Shown piece by piece: positions 16,057-26,440 of a DNA stretch of 64,000 nucleotides; position 1 is the first letter of the stretch, and each line of letters starts with the position of its first letter. The notes below the pieces were generated by a model that worked only from the letters and a program-made list of their open reading frames with translations, did not search any database and was not told the DNA's origin. The position numbers were made by a program, and so were the translations under genes. The stretch comes from Micromonospora sp. WMMD961 (lineage in GTDB: Bacteria; Actinomycetota; Actinomycetes; Mycobacteriales; Micromonosporaceae). The stretch covers positions 402,501 through 466,500 of the forward strand of contig NZ_JARUBJ010000002.1 of the NCBI RefSeq assembly GCF_029626145.1. The letters run 5' to 3'.

Positions 16057-17231
16057 CAGTGTGCGCTCCCCTCGAACGACTCCATGTAGCGGCTGAACTG
16101 CGCGCGCTGCTCGTCGAGCAGCGGAGATCCGTTGGGGTAGACATGGTCGAACATCGTCACCGGCTCCGGGTTGGGCATGGCGAGCACCCGCTCACGCAGG
16201 TGCACCGACTCGCGCCGGGCCTGCTCGTCGACCTCGGCGAAGAAGTCCGCGTCCGCGATCTTCTGCTTCTCCAGGAAGGCCCTGACCCGGCTGATCGGAT
16301 CCTTGGCCTGCCACGCCTCGACCTCACTGGCGATCCGGTAGCGGGTCGGGTCGTCGGAGGTGGTGTGCGCGCCCATCCGGTAGGTGTACGCCTCGATCAG
16401 GCTCGGGCCCTGCCCGTGCCGGGCGTTGTCCAGCGCGGTGCGGGTGACCGCGTACGTGGCCAGCACGTCGTTGCCGTCCACCCGTACGCCCGGGAAACCG
16501 AAGCCGGCGGCCCGCTGGTAGAGCGGGATGCGGGTCTGCCGCTCCAGCGGCTCGGAGATGGCGTACTGGTTGTTCTGGCAGAAGAAGACCATCGGCGCGT
16601 TGAACACGCCCGCCCAGACGAACGCCTCGTTGACGTCGCCCTGGCTGGTGGCCCCGTCGCCGAAGTACGCGATCACGGCTTCGCCGTCGTCGGTGCCGGT
16701 CTTGCCGTCCATGGTGATGCCCATGGCGTAACCGGTGGCGTGCAGGGTCTGCGCCCCGATCACGATCGTGTACATGTTGAACTTGAACTCGTTGGGGTCC
16801 CAGCCGCCCTGGTCGACGCCGCGGAACAGGCCGAGCGGCATGATCGGGTCGATGCCCCGGCAGTAGAGGACGCCATGCTCCCGGTAGGTCGGGAAGGCCA
16901 TGTCCTGGGTGCGCAGCGCCCTCCCGGAGCCGACCTGAGCGGCCTCCTGGCCGAGCAGGCTGGCCCAGATGCCCAGCTCGCCCTGACGCTGGAGAGCGGT
17001 CGCCTCGGCGTCCAGCTTCCGGACCAGCACCAGATCGCGGTAGAGACCGCGATATTCCTCGTCGGTGAAGTCGACGCGGTACTCGGTGCCGTCCGGCCCG
17101 GTGACGCTGTCGATCCGTTCGCCTTCGGGGGTGAGTAGCTGCACCAGCTCAGGGTCGCCGGCCGCGCCCTTCCTGGAGCGGGGTGCAGCCCGCCTGCTGC
17201 GGGTGGTGCCCCCGGGGTCGCCCTTTGCCAT
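16056..17231 (-). CDS. bkdA: Branched-chain 2-oxoacid dehydrogenase E1 alpha subunit
   Basis: Thiamine-diphosphate-dependent E1 alpha subunit of 391 residues. The cofactor motif is complete: GDGATSQGD (from residue 191) to NNQYAIS (from 220). Other segments are GELGIWASLLGQEAAQVGSG, FPTYREHGVLYCRG, GGWDPNEF and, near the C-terminus, YRMGAHTTSDDPTRYR, the loop that is the phosphorylation region in eukaryotic enzymes. The N-terminal ~30 residues are basic and probably disordered. The ATG at 17231 follows AGGGAGAG. First gene of the operon; no E3 (lipoamide dehydrogenase) gene is nearby, so that subunit must be encoded elsewhere. Regulation not evident. Confidence 0.9.
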   Translation of the reverse strand: MAKGDPGGTTRSRRAAPRSRKGAAGDPELVQLLTPEGERIDSVTGPDGTEYRVDFTDEEYRGLYRDLVLVRKLDAEATALQRQGELGIWASLLGQEAAQVGSGRALRTQDMAFPTYREHGVLYCRGIDPIMPLGLFRGVDQGGWDPNEFKFNMYTIVIGAQTLHATGYAMGITMDGKTGTDDGEAVIAYFGDGATSQGDVNEAFVWAGVFNAPMVFFCQNNQYAISEPLERQTRIPLYQRAAGFGFPGVRVDGNDVLATYAVTRTALDNARHGQGPSLIEAYTYRMGAHTTSDDPTRYRIASEVEAWQAKDPISRVRAFLEKQKIADADFFAEVDEQARRESVHLRERVLAMPNPEPVTMFDHVYPNGSPLLDEQRAQFSRYMESFEGSAH

Positions 17232-17747
17232 CGGTCTCTCCCTGTCGTGTCTGCGTCGGCACCGGGGGGTCACCCGGCCGCGCAACTCGTGCGCCTGCCC
17301 GGCTGCTGCCGGACCGGTTCCTGGCGGCCGCGCCTAGCCCCGGTGGGGGTTGCCGCACGGCGTGAGCCGGGTTCTGGCCGAACCCGGATCGGGAGCGCCG
17401 GCGTTCAACCGCGCCTGCCGCGAGGTGCGCGGAGGTCACGGCTGCGTTGCCGTCGTGCTCCATATTCGCAGAGCAGGTGAGCGCGCCCACAGTACGCCCG
17501 CCCCGCATCCCGACCGGCCATGCTTTGCCGGTGTTTGTCGCCATCATCCCGGCCTGCGTTTCCAGGGTGATCCGGCGATGATTCGTCACCGTTCGGTCAG
17601 CCCCGCGTGTCGACACGCGGTGGAGGTTGGCTGACGCAGGGTGACTGCGTAAGGCTGATTCCCGCAGGATCGCGCCTATCGGTTTATTTGCCAGCTTTGG
17701 CGGGGCGTCTCTTCATCTCGTCCGATGGCTACGACAAGGGGTGTGCG
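17232..17747. other. Intergenic region between divergent bkdA and a secreted-protein gene
   Basis: About 510 bp without a convincing gene. It should contain promoters for both directions. The one clear structure is the nested palindrome at 17596-17635. An AT-rich patch near 17675-17700 (TCGGTTTATTTGCCAGC) could be a promoter for the rightward gene. No riboswitch family was recognised. Confidence 0.5.
17596..17635. repeat. Nested palindrome upstream of the Pro/Thr-rich secreted protein
   Basis: The perfect 18-bp palindrome CCGCGTGTCGACACGCGG (17603-17620) is enclosed by GTCAGCC (17596-17602) and GGCTGAC (17629-17635). As DNA it could bind a dimeric regulator; as RNA it would fold into a leader hairpin of the downstream gene. 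Confidence 0.45.
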
Positions 17748-18680
17748 GTGCACGAGCCAGGTGACGGTCCCGGCACACCGGCGCTCGGCCGGCACCGGTC
17801 CGCAGGCGGTTACCGCCGCCTGGTCGGCGCGCACCGCGCCCCCGGCGCCGGCGGCCCCACCCGGGGCTACCTGCTCACCGTCGCCCTGCTGGCCGGGACC
17901 GCGTCGATGCCGATCCTCGCCGCGATCAGCGCCGGGTCGGCGACTCCGGGCAGCACCGCACTGCCGGACAGCAGCACCCCGTTCATTCCGACCCCGTCGG
18001 TCGGGCCGGTGTTGATCCCACCGCCGATGACCAGTCAGCCGGGGCTCCCGCCGCCCGGAACACCCAGCGTCGTCCCGACCAGCGGCTGGCTGCCCGCCGC
18101 TCCGCGACATTCGCCGGAAGACCCGGTCACGGCCGACCGGGGCCCCGCCGTGCGGGTGACACCCCGGCCGCTGGCGCCGAGACCCACCCGGGGCACCTCT
18201 CCGGCCGCACCCCCACCGGTCGCTCCGCCACCGACCGACCCCGGCCCGACCGGTTCACCCGACCCGGACCCGACCGACCCTGACCCCACCGGTTCGTCAG
18301 ACCCCCACCCGACCGACCCGCCGGACCCGGACCCGAGCGGCTCCACCGGACCTGACCCGACCCCGACCCCGACCCTGACGTTGGACCCGACGCCCACGTT
18401 CGACCCGACCCCCACGTTCGACCCGACGCCCACGCTGGGTCCGACCGCCACGCCGACGCACCCTTCGACCGCCACCGCCGTGCCGACCAGCACCCGGTCC
18501 GGGCCGCCCACGACGCCCGCGCCGCCGTCCACCACACCCGCGCCATCCGCGGCCACTGCCGCACCGACCAGCCGCCCCGGCCCGGCAGTGCCGTCGCCGA
18601 CCGCTTCCGCGACTCCCACGTTCAGCCCGGTGCCGCTGGCCCGACCGACACACTCCGCGGTGCCCCCGGCGGTACGGTGA
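17748..18680 (+). CDS. Secreted or membrane-anchored Pro/Thr-rich protein
   Basis: A 310-residue protein. A basic N-terminus (RHRSAGGYRRLVG) and one hydrophobic segment (YLLTVALLAGTASMPILAAI, about residues 43-62) act as signal peptide or anchor. The remaining ~245 residues are almost pure Pro, Thr, Asp, Ser and Ala. They include repeats of DPTPTF and PDPDPTDP, like the wall-spanning stalks of surface proteins. No folded domain, LPXTG motif or catalytic site is visible. The GTG at 17748 is preferred because it follows AAGGGG and places the hydrophobic segment near the N-terminus. Compositional bias means the frame is supported mainly by length and the signal segment. Confidence 0.6.
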   Translation: MHEPGDGPGTPALGRHRSAGGYRRLVGAHRAPGAGGPTRGYLLTVALLAGTASMPILAAISAGSATPGSTALPDSSTPFIPTPSVGPVLIPPPMTSQPGLPPPGTPSVVPTSGWLPAAPRHSPEDPVTADRGPAVRVTPRPLAPRPTRGTSPAAPPPVAPPPTDPGPTGSPDPDPTDPDPTGSSDPHPTDPPDPDPSGSTGPDPTPTPTLTLDPTPTFDPTPTFDPTPTLGPTATPTHPSTATAVPTSTRSGPPTTPAPPSTTPAPSAATAAPTSRPGPAVPSPTASATPTFSPVPLARPTHSAVPPAVR

Positions 18681-18745
18681 CGAACAGGCGCGGCCCATCC
18701 GGTGCCGGCGGCGTTCGACGGTAGGAACGTACCGGAGGGGGTGGC

Positions 18746-19369
18746 GTGGGCGGCGGTGCGGAACTCCGCCCGGTCACCACCCGACCCGGCCCGGGGCAGC
18801 GAGTCGCCCGGCTGGTCACCGAGGTGACCGCACCGGCCGTGCTCGTGTCGTTGCTCATCCTCACGGTGAGCTGGCACAGCGCGAGCCGCCCCGGCCAGGG
18901 GCTCGTCTGGGGTCTGCTCGCCACGGTCTTCGTCACCGGCATCCCGTTCGCCTACATCGTCGGTGGGGTACGCCGTGGCCGGTTGACGGACCATCACATC
19001 GGCAGGCGGGAGCAGCGCCGGGCACCGCTGCTGGTCGGCCTCGGCTCGGTCGCGGGGGGGCTCGCCCTGCTCAGCGTGCTCGATGCACCCCGCCCGGTGC
19101 TGGCGCTGGCGGTGGCCGGACTGGTCGGCCTGGTGGTCTCCGTGTCGGTCAGCCACTGGTGGAAGATGTCGATCCACTCGGCGGTGGCCGCCGGCGCTCT
19201 GGTCATCCTGACGCTGACCTTCGGGACGCGCGTGGTCACCGCCGCCCCGCTGCTGGCGCTGGTCGGCTGGTCCCGGGTGCGGTTGGGGGACCACACGGTG
19301 CCGCAGGTGGTCGCCGGCGGCGTGCTCGGCGCGCTGATCGCCGCGGCGGTCTTCGGCCCGCTGCGCTGA
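18746..19369 (+). CDS. PAP2-like membrane phosphatase
   Basis: A 207-residue integral membrane protein with five or six hydrophobic segments. C-terminal motifs fit the type 2 phosphatidic-acid phosphatase (PAP2) family: MSIHSAVAAG corresponds to the SGH motif (with IHS in place of SGH), and SRVRLGDHTVPQVVAGGVLGA corresponds to the SR...H...QVxxG motif. The first motif (K-x6-RP) is poorly conserved (DHHIGRREQRR). Such enzymes dephosphorylate lipid phosphates at the membrane; with a weak first motif activity is uncertain. The GTG at 18746 follows GGAGGGGGTGG. It is separate from the Pro/Thr-rich gene upstream and converges on the gene at 19494. Confidence 0.65.
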   Translation: MGGGAELRPVTTRPGPGQRVARLVTEVTAPAVLVSLLILTVSWHSASRPGQGLVWGLLATVFVTGIPFAYIVGGVRRGRLTDHHIGRREQRRAPLLVGLGSVAGGLALLSVLDAPRPVLALAVAGLVGLVVSVSVSHWWKMSIHSAVAAGALVILTLTFGTRVVTAAPLLALVGWSRVRLGDHTVPQVVAGGVLGALIAAAVFGPLR

Positions 19370-19457
19370 ACGGTCCCGGTCCCGGTCCGGATCGAGGTGC
19401 GGGGGCCGAGGTGCGGGGGGCCGGGCCGGGGTCGGGTCGGGGTGCGGGGGCCAGGTC

Positions 19458-19485
19458 GGGGCGGGCGGCATCACCCGCCCGCCCC
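19458..19485. terminator. GC hairpin between convergent genes
   Basis: GGGGCGGGCGG pairs with CCGCCCGCCCC around a short loop between the PAP2-like gene and the convergent gene at 19494. It is preceded by a G-rich tract (19377-19457) containing degenerate repeats of GAGGTGCGGGGG. Confidence 0.6.
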
Positions 19486-19493
19486 GGATGTCG

Positions 19494-20717
19494 TCAGGCG
19501 CCGTCGTCGGCGAGGCGGTGTCGGTTCGCCTCGATCCACGCGTCCAGCGCGGCCGGGTCGTCCGGGTCCACGCCGTCGGCCATCAGTTGCGCCACCGCGG
19601 CGGTGGCGGCGCTGCGCCGCTCGCCCGTCGAGTAGAGGCGCGCGAACTCCGGCACCATCTCCTCGATCGCCTCGTCGGTGCGCGTCGTCGCCGCCTCGGG
19701 TAGGCCGCGCTGGCGGGACGCGTACCGCGCCCAGGCGCGCAGCACCCGGGGCAGCATCGCCGCGTCGTCCATGTCGAGCACGGCCCGACGGTGCACCCAG
19801 TCCAGCAGGAAGAGCCCGGACACCGCCGGGCTCCAGCGCATCGGATCGGCGTCCGGGAAGGAGGCCGAGTGGTCCAGCAGCAGGCTCAGGCAGAAGTGCA
19901 GCGAGGCCAGCTCCGGGCCGTCGACGGAGTCCAGGCCGAAACGGGTGGCTTCCGGCGCGGCGAGGAACCGCCGGACCAGGTCGGTGCGTTCGGCGGCGGA
20001 GAGCGGCTCCACCTCCGCCGGACCGGTCGGGTCGGCCGCCGTGGGCAGCATCGCCAGTCGGGCGCCGACCAGCGCCCGGTCGGTGGCGAGTGAACCCTCC
20101 CCGGGCAGCTCGCTCAGCTCGTCGGTCACCGCGAGGTGGCGGGCCACCTCGCCCCGGAGCCGGGCCGGGTTCTCGGTGCGGAACCAGGTCAGCTCGTCGT
20201 CCGCGCACATCTGCCGGACCTGGTCCAGGATCCGTTCCGCCGGCCCGCCCACGAAGATGTCCTTGGTGATCCCGATGTTGTGGTCCACCAGAGCCACCAG
20301 CGCGTGCTCGGAGCCGCCGGACGCGTCGTCGTACGCGAAGGTGGCGAGGTAGGAGGTCTGGTCGCCGTACACGTCTCCGTACGCCCAGGCGCCGGTGAGG
20401 TGCACCCGGCCGAGCTGACCGGTCCAGCTCGGCGCCTGGCTGCCCGGGCGGACCCGCTCGGTGCCGTCGGCGTCCGGGACGAGCGTGGCGAAGATCTGGC
20501 GGATGGTGGTCGCCGACGCGATCCGCCGACGGGCGGTGGCGGCGAGGAACCCGGTGACGAATTCCCGTACGGCGGTGTCGCGGTCGGTCTCCGCGATCGC
20601 GTAGACACTGCCCAGCAGCGCGCTGCCGAGCATCTCGGCGTCGAGGGCGGACTCCAGCTTGGTCACGTCGCGTGCGGCGTGCAGCACCGCGTCGTAGGGG
20701 GTCTGAGGCGTGGCCAT
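19494..20717 (-). CDS. Conserved hypothetical protein, 407 residues
   Basis: A soluble protein with no signal peptide or membrane segment. It starts MATPQTPYDAVLHAARDVTK and contains segments such as AVREFVTGFLAATARRRIASA, GVYLATFAYDD-like (SYLATFAYDDASGGSEHALVA), LVDHNIGITKDIFVGG and a C-terminal DWVHRRAVLDMDDAAMLPRVL. I do not recognise a characterised family, though it reads as a well-conserved folded protein with normal codon bias. No SD sequence precedes the ATG, but TAGGGT lies six bases upstream, so the transcript is probably leaderless. It lies downstream of, and in the same orientation as, the two dynamin-like GTPase genes (57-bp gap) but has its own promoter-like box. Confidence 0.75.
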   Translation of the reverse strand: MATPQTPYDAVLHAARDVTKLESALDAEMLGSALLGSVYAIAETDRDTAVREFVTGFLAATARRRIASATTIRQIFATLVPDADGTERVRPGSQAPSWTGQLGRVHLTGAWAYGDVYGDQTSYLATFAYDDASGGSEHALVALVDHNIGITKDIFVGGPAERILDQVRQMCADDELTWFRTENPARLRGEVARHLAVTDELSELPGEGSLATDRALVGARLAMLPTAADPTGPAEVEPLSAAERTDLVRRFLAAPEATRFGLDSVDGPELASLHFCLSLLLDHSASFPDADPMRWSPAVSGLFLLDWVHRRAVLDMDDAAMLPRVLRAWARYASRQRGLPEAATTRTDEAIEEMVPEFARLYSTGERRSAATAAVAQLMADGVDPDDPAALDAWIEANRHRLADDGA

Positions 20718-20723
20718 GCTTCG

Positions 20724-20729
20724 ACCCTA
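20724..20729 (-). promoter_or_regulatory. -10 box for a leaderless mRNA (407-residue gene)
   Basis: On the minus strand TAGGGT lies six bases before the ATG at 20717 and there is no Shine-Dalgarno sequence. Confidence 0.5.
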
Positions 20730-20774
20730 CGCCGCTCAGGGCGTACGCAGAGCGGTAGCGAGTCGCGTCGAACG

Positions 20775-22460
20775 TCAGCGGCGGGCGGCGTCCCGCAGTG
20801 AGTCGCGTGCCTGCGCGTACGAGCCGAGCACGATGCGCACCGGTGCGAGCACGTACTCCTCGCCCACCTCGGCGACCCGGACCGTCAGCCGTTGCCGAGC
20901 CCGGGCCCGCGCCCGTCGGGCTGCCCAGCGCACCACCGGTCGGGTCAGCGCGGCCACCAGCAGCCCGGCCAGCAGGCCGCCCAGCAGCAGCACGGTGGGC
21001 AGTGGCACCTGCCCGACCATCGGGTTGTCCAGCGCGGGCAGGCCGAGCGCCCGTAGCGCGTAGCCGAGCACCAGCCAGCCCAGGCCGACCACGGCGGCCA
21101 GTGTGACCAGCCACTGCACACCGCCGACGACCCGCCACCACACCGGCTGGCGGTCCAGACCGAGGTCGGTGCCGGCGATCGCGCGGTCCAACGCGTCCGG
21201 CATGTCGTCGAGGCGGGACCGGGCCGCGGAGGTCACCGCCGTCGGCCAGGCGGCGGGCAGGCCGCTGGCGGCCCGGTCGGCGACCGCGCGGACGGCCAGG
21301 CCCACGGCGGAGCGCTGCGCGACCGTCGCATCCGGTACGGAGGTCGCGGCCACCAGGCTCTCCGCCGGGTCGGCGTCCGCGCCGGCCGGGCCGGGCAGGT
21401 GCAGCCGACGCAGCGGGTCGGGTCGCAACCGCCGCCAGCCCCGGACCACCGGCCAGCCGGTGATCGCGCCGGCCCGATGCCGGTACGCCCGCTCCACCGC
21501 CTCGCTCACCGCCGGGACCCCGGCAGCACCGGCCAACGCCCGGTTCAACCCGGCGACGGCCGCGTCGTCCGGCCCACCTGCGGGCCGGGCCGAGCCGACC
21601 ATTTCGTCCAGGGCGACGACGACGGTGTCGACGTCACCGGCGAGCCGACGTAGCGCGGCCTGCCGCTCGGCGACGGTCCGCTCCAGCGCGCCGCGCAGCC
21701 CGACCATCCCGGCCGGGTCGATGGCGGTGGTGGACAGCAGGGGCACCCCGGTCAGCCCGTCGCTGTCGAGTAGCCGGCGTAGGTCGTCCAGGACCCGGGG
21801 CAACTCGGCCGGGGGCAGCCGGTCGGCCTGGTTGAGCACGACGACCGTGACGTCTCGGTGCCGGTGGAACTCGCGCAGGTAGTTGTCGTGGATGACCCGG
21901 TCGGCGTACTTCTGTGGATCGACCACCCAGACCACCTGGTCGACCAGGCCGAGAAGGCGGTCCACCTCGAGCCGGTGGGACCGTTGCACCGAGTCGAAGT
22001 CGGGCAGGTCGAGCAGGATCAGCCCGTGCAGCGCGGTCTCGTCGTCCGCGTCGAGGGCGCTCTCCCGGACGAAGCGGTGTCGGGGCAGCACGCCGATCCA
22101 GTCGAGCAGCCGGTTGGCGCCTTCCAGTGGCCCCCACACGCAGGCGTGGGTGACGCCGGTGGTCGGCCGGCGGACCCCGACCGGCGAGAGCTGGAGTTGG
22201 GCCAACGCGTTGAAGAGGCTCGACTTGCCGCTGCCGGTGGCACCGGCCAGGGCGACCACGGTGTGGTCGCGGGACAGGGCGAGGCGGGTGCCGGCCCGTT
22301 CGACCAGGGTGTGCGCGGGCACGAGTTCGGCGTCCGGCAGCAGGCCGTCCACCGCGGCCAGGAACCGGCTTACCGCGTCCAGTCGGGCGATCAGCGCGTC
22401 GGCGTCGACCCGCTGGTCTCCGCGGAACGCCTCGCGTACCCGGCCGGTGATGTTCGTCAC
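20775..22460 (-). CDS. Dynamin-like membrane GTPase, second of pair
   Basis: A 561-residue GTPase. G1 is GATGSGKSSLFNAL (residues 73-86), with a following PTTGVTHA switch region, G3 as DLPDFDSVQR and G4 as VVVLNQADRLPP. A helical middle region follows. Two hydrophobic helices lie near the C-terminus (LVTLAAVVGLGWLVLGYAL and PTVLLLGGLLAGLLVAAL), then a basic tail. This layout is that of bacterial dynamin-like or YfjP-type GTPases that act on membranes. The ATG at 22460 overlaps the stop of the upstream GTPase by four bases, so the two are translationally coupled and probably work as a hetero-oligomer, as paired bacterial dynamins do. Confidence 0.8.
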   Translation of the reverse strand: MTNITGRVREAFRGDQRVDADALIARLDAVSRFLAAVDGLLPDAELVPAHTLVERAGTRLALSRDHTVVALAGATGSGKSSLFNALAQLQLSPVGVRRPTTGVTHACVWGPLEGANRLLDWIGVLPRHRFVRESALDADDETALHGLILLDLPDFDSVQRSHRLEVDRLLGLVDQVVWVVDPQKYADRVIHDNYLREFHRHRDVTVVVLNQADRLPPAELPRVLDDLRRLLDSDGLTGVPLLSTTAIDPAGMVGLRGALERTVAERQAALRRLAGDVDTVVVALDEMVGSARPAGGPDDAAVAGLNRALAGAAGVPAVSEAVERAYRHRAGAITGWPVVRGWRRLRPDPLRRLHLPGPAGADADPAESLVAATSVPDATVAQRSAVGLAVRAVADRAASGLPAAWPTAVTSAARSRLDDMPDALDRAIAGTDLGLDRQPVWWRVVGGVQWLVTLAAVVGLGWLVLGYALRALGLPALDNPMVGQVPLPTVLLLGGLLAGLLVAALTRPVVRWAARRARARARQRLTVRVAEVGEEYVLAPVRIVLGSYAQARDSLRDAARR

Positions 22461-24301
22461 CGGGAGCCCTCCTCGTCGGCGACCGGCCGGGTGCCGCCAG
22501 CGGCGGACAGGCCGCTGCGGTGGCGGGCCAACTCGACCCGACCTGCGGCCCGGCGTAGGCCGTCGGCGCTGTCCGCGGCGGGGCGGGCGTCCGCGGTGCG
22601 ACTCAGGAAACGCTCGGCCTCCGCGTCGAGCAGCGTCCGCACCCGGCTCAGCAGGTCGGTGCGGGCCTTCGCGGCGAGGGTACGCACCGCCTGGTCGCCG
22701 AAGATCGCCTGGAGAACGGCCTGCGCGGCGACTGTGGTGCCGGCCCCGGTGGCCACCTCCAACCCGGTGGGGATGAACGCGGTGGAGGCGAAGACGGCGA
22801 TCATCACGGCCAACCCGGTGGCGTTGACCGCGTACGCGGCGGTGCGGGCCACGAACCGTTTGTCACCGCCCTCGACCCGGACCAGCTCCAGCACCCCGCG
22901 CTGCCAGTCCCGGACCATCCGTTCGGCACGTTCCGGCAGGTCGTCGCTCGGGTGGGCGAGCGCGGGGTCGAGCAGCCCGGCACCGGCCGGGTGCGCCTTC
23001 CACCCGGTGTACGCGGATTCGGCGGCCTCCGAGGCCACCCCGCGCAGCAGTGTCACCAGCTGCGACTCGATGGCGTTGCGAAGTTCGGCGGCGGGTGCCG
23101 GCCGTCCGGTGACAGCGGCCACGACCCGGTCCCGTAGGCGGCCGATCCGTGCCTCCAGGGTGCGGAACAGCTCACCGGTGCCGACGAACTCCTGCCAGCG
23201 GGCGAGCACCTCACCCCGCAGCAGCCGACCATCCTGGAGCCCCTGCTCGGCGGTGCGCTCGGCACCCCGGTACGCGGCCCGGACCCGTTCGTCCAGCGCG
23301 TCGGCGGCGGCGACCTGCTCGTCGGCGGCGTCGGCCAACTCCTCGGCGGCGGGGTGCAGCGCGGCCAGCGCCCCGTCGAGCGTCTGGCGGACCACCGCCG
23401 CGCGGGCGTCCGCGTCGGCGGCCAGCCGCGCGAACCAGTCGGCCAGCGACGCGGTCACCCCCTCGGGCAGCAGCCCCTGCCCGTCGACCCAGGTCTCCGG
23501 CAGCACGAACAGCGGCGCCTGGCCGAGGTCCTGCTCGGCGAGCATCTCGGCCAGATGCGCGGCGATCTCGTCGGTGGCCTCGGCGGGCACCCGGTCCAGC
23601 ACCATGGCGATCACCGCACCGCGCGCCCGGGCGCTGCGCAGCAGCTCCCAGGGCACCGCGTCGGCGTACCGGGCGGCGGTGGTGACGAAGAGCCAGAGAT
23701 CGGCGGCGGCCAGCAGTTGGGTGGCGAGCGCCCGGTTGGCGTCGACCACCGAGTCGATGTCGGGCGCGTCGAGGAAGGCCAGCCCGGGGGGCAGGGCCGG
23801 CGCGGTGACCAGGTGCAGGGCGCGTGGGTCTTCGCTCGGCTCGGTGGTGCGGGTCAACCCGGGCAGCAGGTCACCCTGTCGGAACCAGGCCGCGTCGGAC
23901 GGGTTGCAGACCAGCACCGGTGAGCGGGTGGTCGGTCGGAGCACGCCGGCGGCGCTGACCCGGGCCTTTACCAGGCTGTTGACCAGTGTCGACTTGCCCG
24001 CTCCGGTGGAGCCGCCGACCACCACGAGCAGGGGGGCGTCCAACCGGGCGAGTCGGGGCAGGAGATAGTCGTCGAGTTGATCGGTGAGGGCTGTCGCGGT
24101 GTGCCGGGCGGCACCTGCGGAGGGCAGCGCGAGAGGGTACCGGGTCGCACCGATCGCCTCCCGGAGGCCCGACAGTGCACCGGGGAGGCTGTCGTCGTCG
24201 CCGGTGGTGGCGGACGGCTCCTCCGCGGCGTCCGGCGGGCCGGTGCGGGTGGCGACGGCGGGCGCGCCGGAACGGGTGGCGGGATCGCCATGCGTCGTCA
24301 C
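22457..24301 (-). CDS. Dynamin-like membrane GTPase, first of pair
   Basis: A 614-residue GTPase and partner of the downstream gene. G1 is GGSTGAGKSTLVNSLV near residue 90; the switch region has RPTTRSPVLVCNP; G3 is FLDAPDIDSVVDANR; G4 is degenerate (MVLDRVP instead of NKxD). A long helical/coiled region follows (about 290-450). Hydrophobic helices near residues 505-560 (YAVNATGLAVMIAVFASTAF) give a membrane paddle-like segment. It is divergent from dnaK, with the start 220 bp from dnaK across the HAIR-containing promoter. The GTG at 24301 is the best start but lacks a clear SD; an upstream TTG in frame is possible. Confidence 0.75.
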   Translation of the reverse strand: MTTHGDPATRSGAPAVATRTGPPDAAEEPSATTGDDDSLPGALSGLREAIGATRYPLALPSAGAARHTATALTDQLDDYLLPRLARLDAPLLVVVGGSTGAGKSTLVNSLVKARVSAAGVLRPTTRSPVLVCNPSDAAWFRQGDLLPGLTRTTEPSEDPRALHLVTAPALPPGLAFLDAPDIDSVVDANRALATQLLAAADLWLFVTTAARYADAVPWELLRSARARGAVIAMVLDRVPAEATDEIAAHLAEMLAEQDLGQAPLFVLPETWVDGQGLLPEGVTASLADWFARLAADADARAAVVRQTLDGALAALHPAAEELADAADEQVAAADALDERVRAAYRGAERTAEQGLQDGRLLRGEVLARWQEFVGTGELFRTLEARIGRLRDRVVAAVTGRPAPAAELRNAIESQLVTLLRGVASEAAESAYTGWKAHPAGAGLLDPALAHPSDDLPERAERMVRDWQRGVLELVRVEGGDKRFVARTAAYAVNATGLAVMIAVFASTAFIPTGLEVATGAGTTVAAQAVLQAIFGDQAVRTLAAKARTDLLSRVRTLLDAEAERFLSRTADARPAADSADGLRRAAGRVELARHRSGLSAAGGTRPVADEEGSR

Positions 24302-24385
24302 CGCTAAAGCGTGCCCGACCGATGCAAGGGAAGACAACCAAGACGGTAATAACGGGTAGGTTGCGTCGGGTTGACTCAACTCAAC

Positions 24386-24391
24386 TTGACG
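24386..24391 (+). promoter_or_regulatory. dnaK promoter -35 element
   Basis: TTGACG precedes a CACTAT/TATTGA -10 region by 16-19 bp. The -10 region directly abuts the HAIR operator at 24413, so HspR binding would block it. ACTCAA-type half sites also occur at about 24371-24388, so a second, weaker HspR site may overlap the -35. Confidence 0.5.
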
Positions 24392-24412
24392 ATTCGCTGG
24401 CGCGTGGCACTA

Positions 24413-24431
24413 TTGAGTCAAGTTCACTCAA
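24413..24431. promoter_or_regulatory. HAIR operator (HspR site) of the dnaK operon
   Basis: TTGAGT-CAAGTTC-ACTCAA matches the HspR-associated inverted repeat CTTGAGT-N7-ACTCAAG except for its outermost bases. It lies 91 bp before the dnaK start. HspR, encoded as the last gene of the operon, should bind here with DnaK as co-repressor and release on heat shock. The divergent GTPase operon shares this intergenic region. Confidence 0.85.
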
Positions 24432-24521
24432 CTTGTGGTGGGGCCCGCTGCGGGCGGTGCTCGCCAGGCAGCCGCGGGCAGCGCCCGCACCTGCACAACC
24501 TTACGAAGCGAGGAAGCGAAG

Positions 24522-26393
<1,872 letters not shown>

Positions 26394-26440
26394 CCGTCGG
26401 CCTCCGACACGTATCCACGGCGAAGGGATGAGGTAACCGC

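Noticed and set aside
17149..17616. Arg/Gly-rich reading frame on the minus strand upstream of bkdA
   Set aside because: Low complexity, no start with SD, overlaps the E1-alpha N-terminus in part and shows no recognisable domain; the region is better read as promoter sequence.
17500..17747. Possible ydaO (cyclic di-AMP) riboswitch before the secreted protein gene
   Set aside because: Secreted-protein context fits, but the conserved ydaO core motifs could not be found; only a nested palindrome is present.
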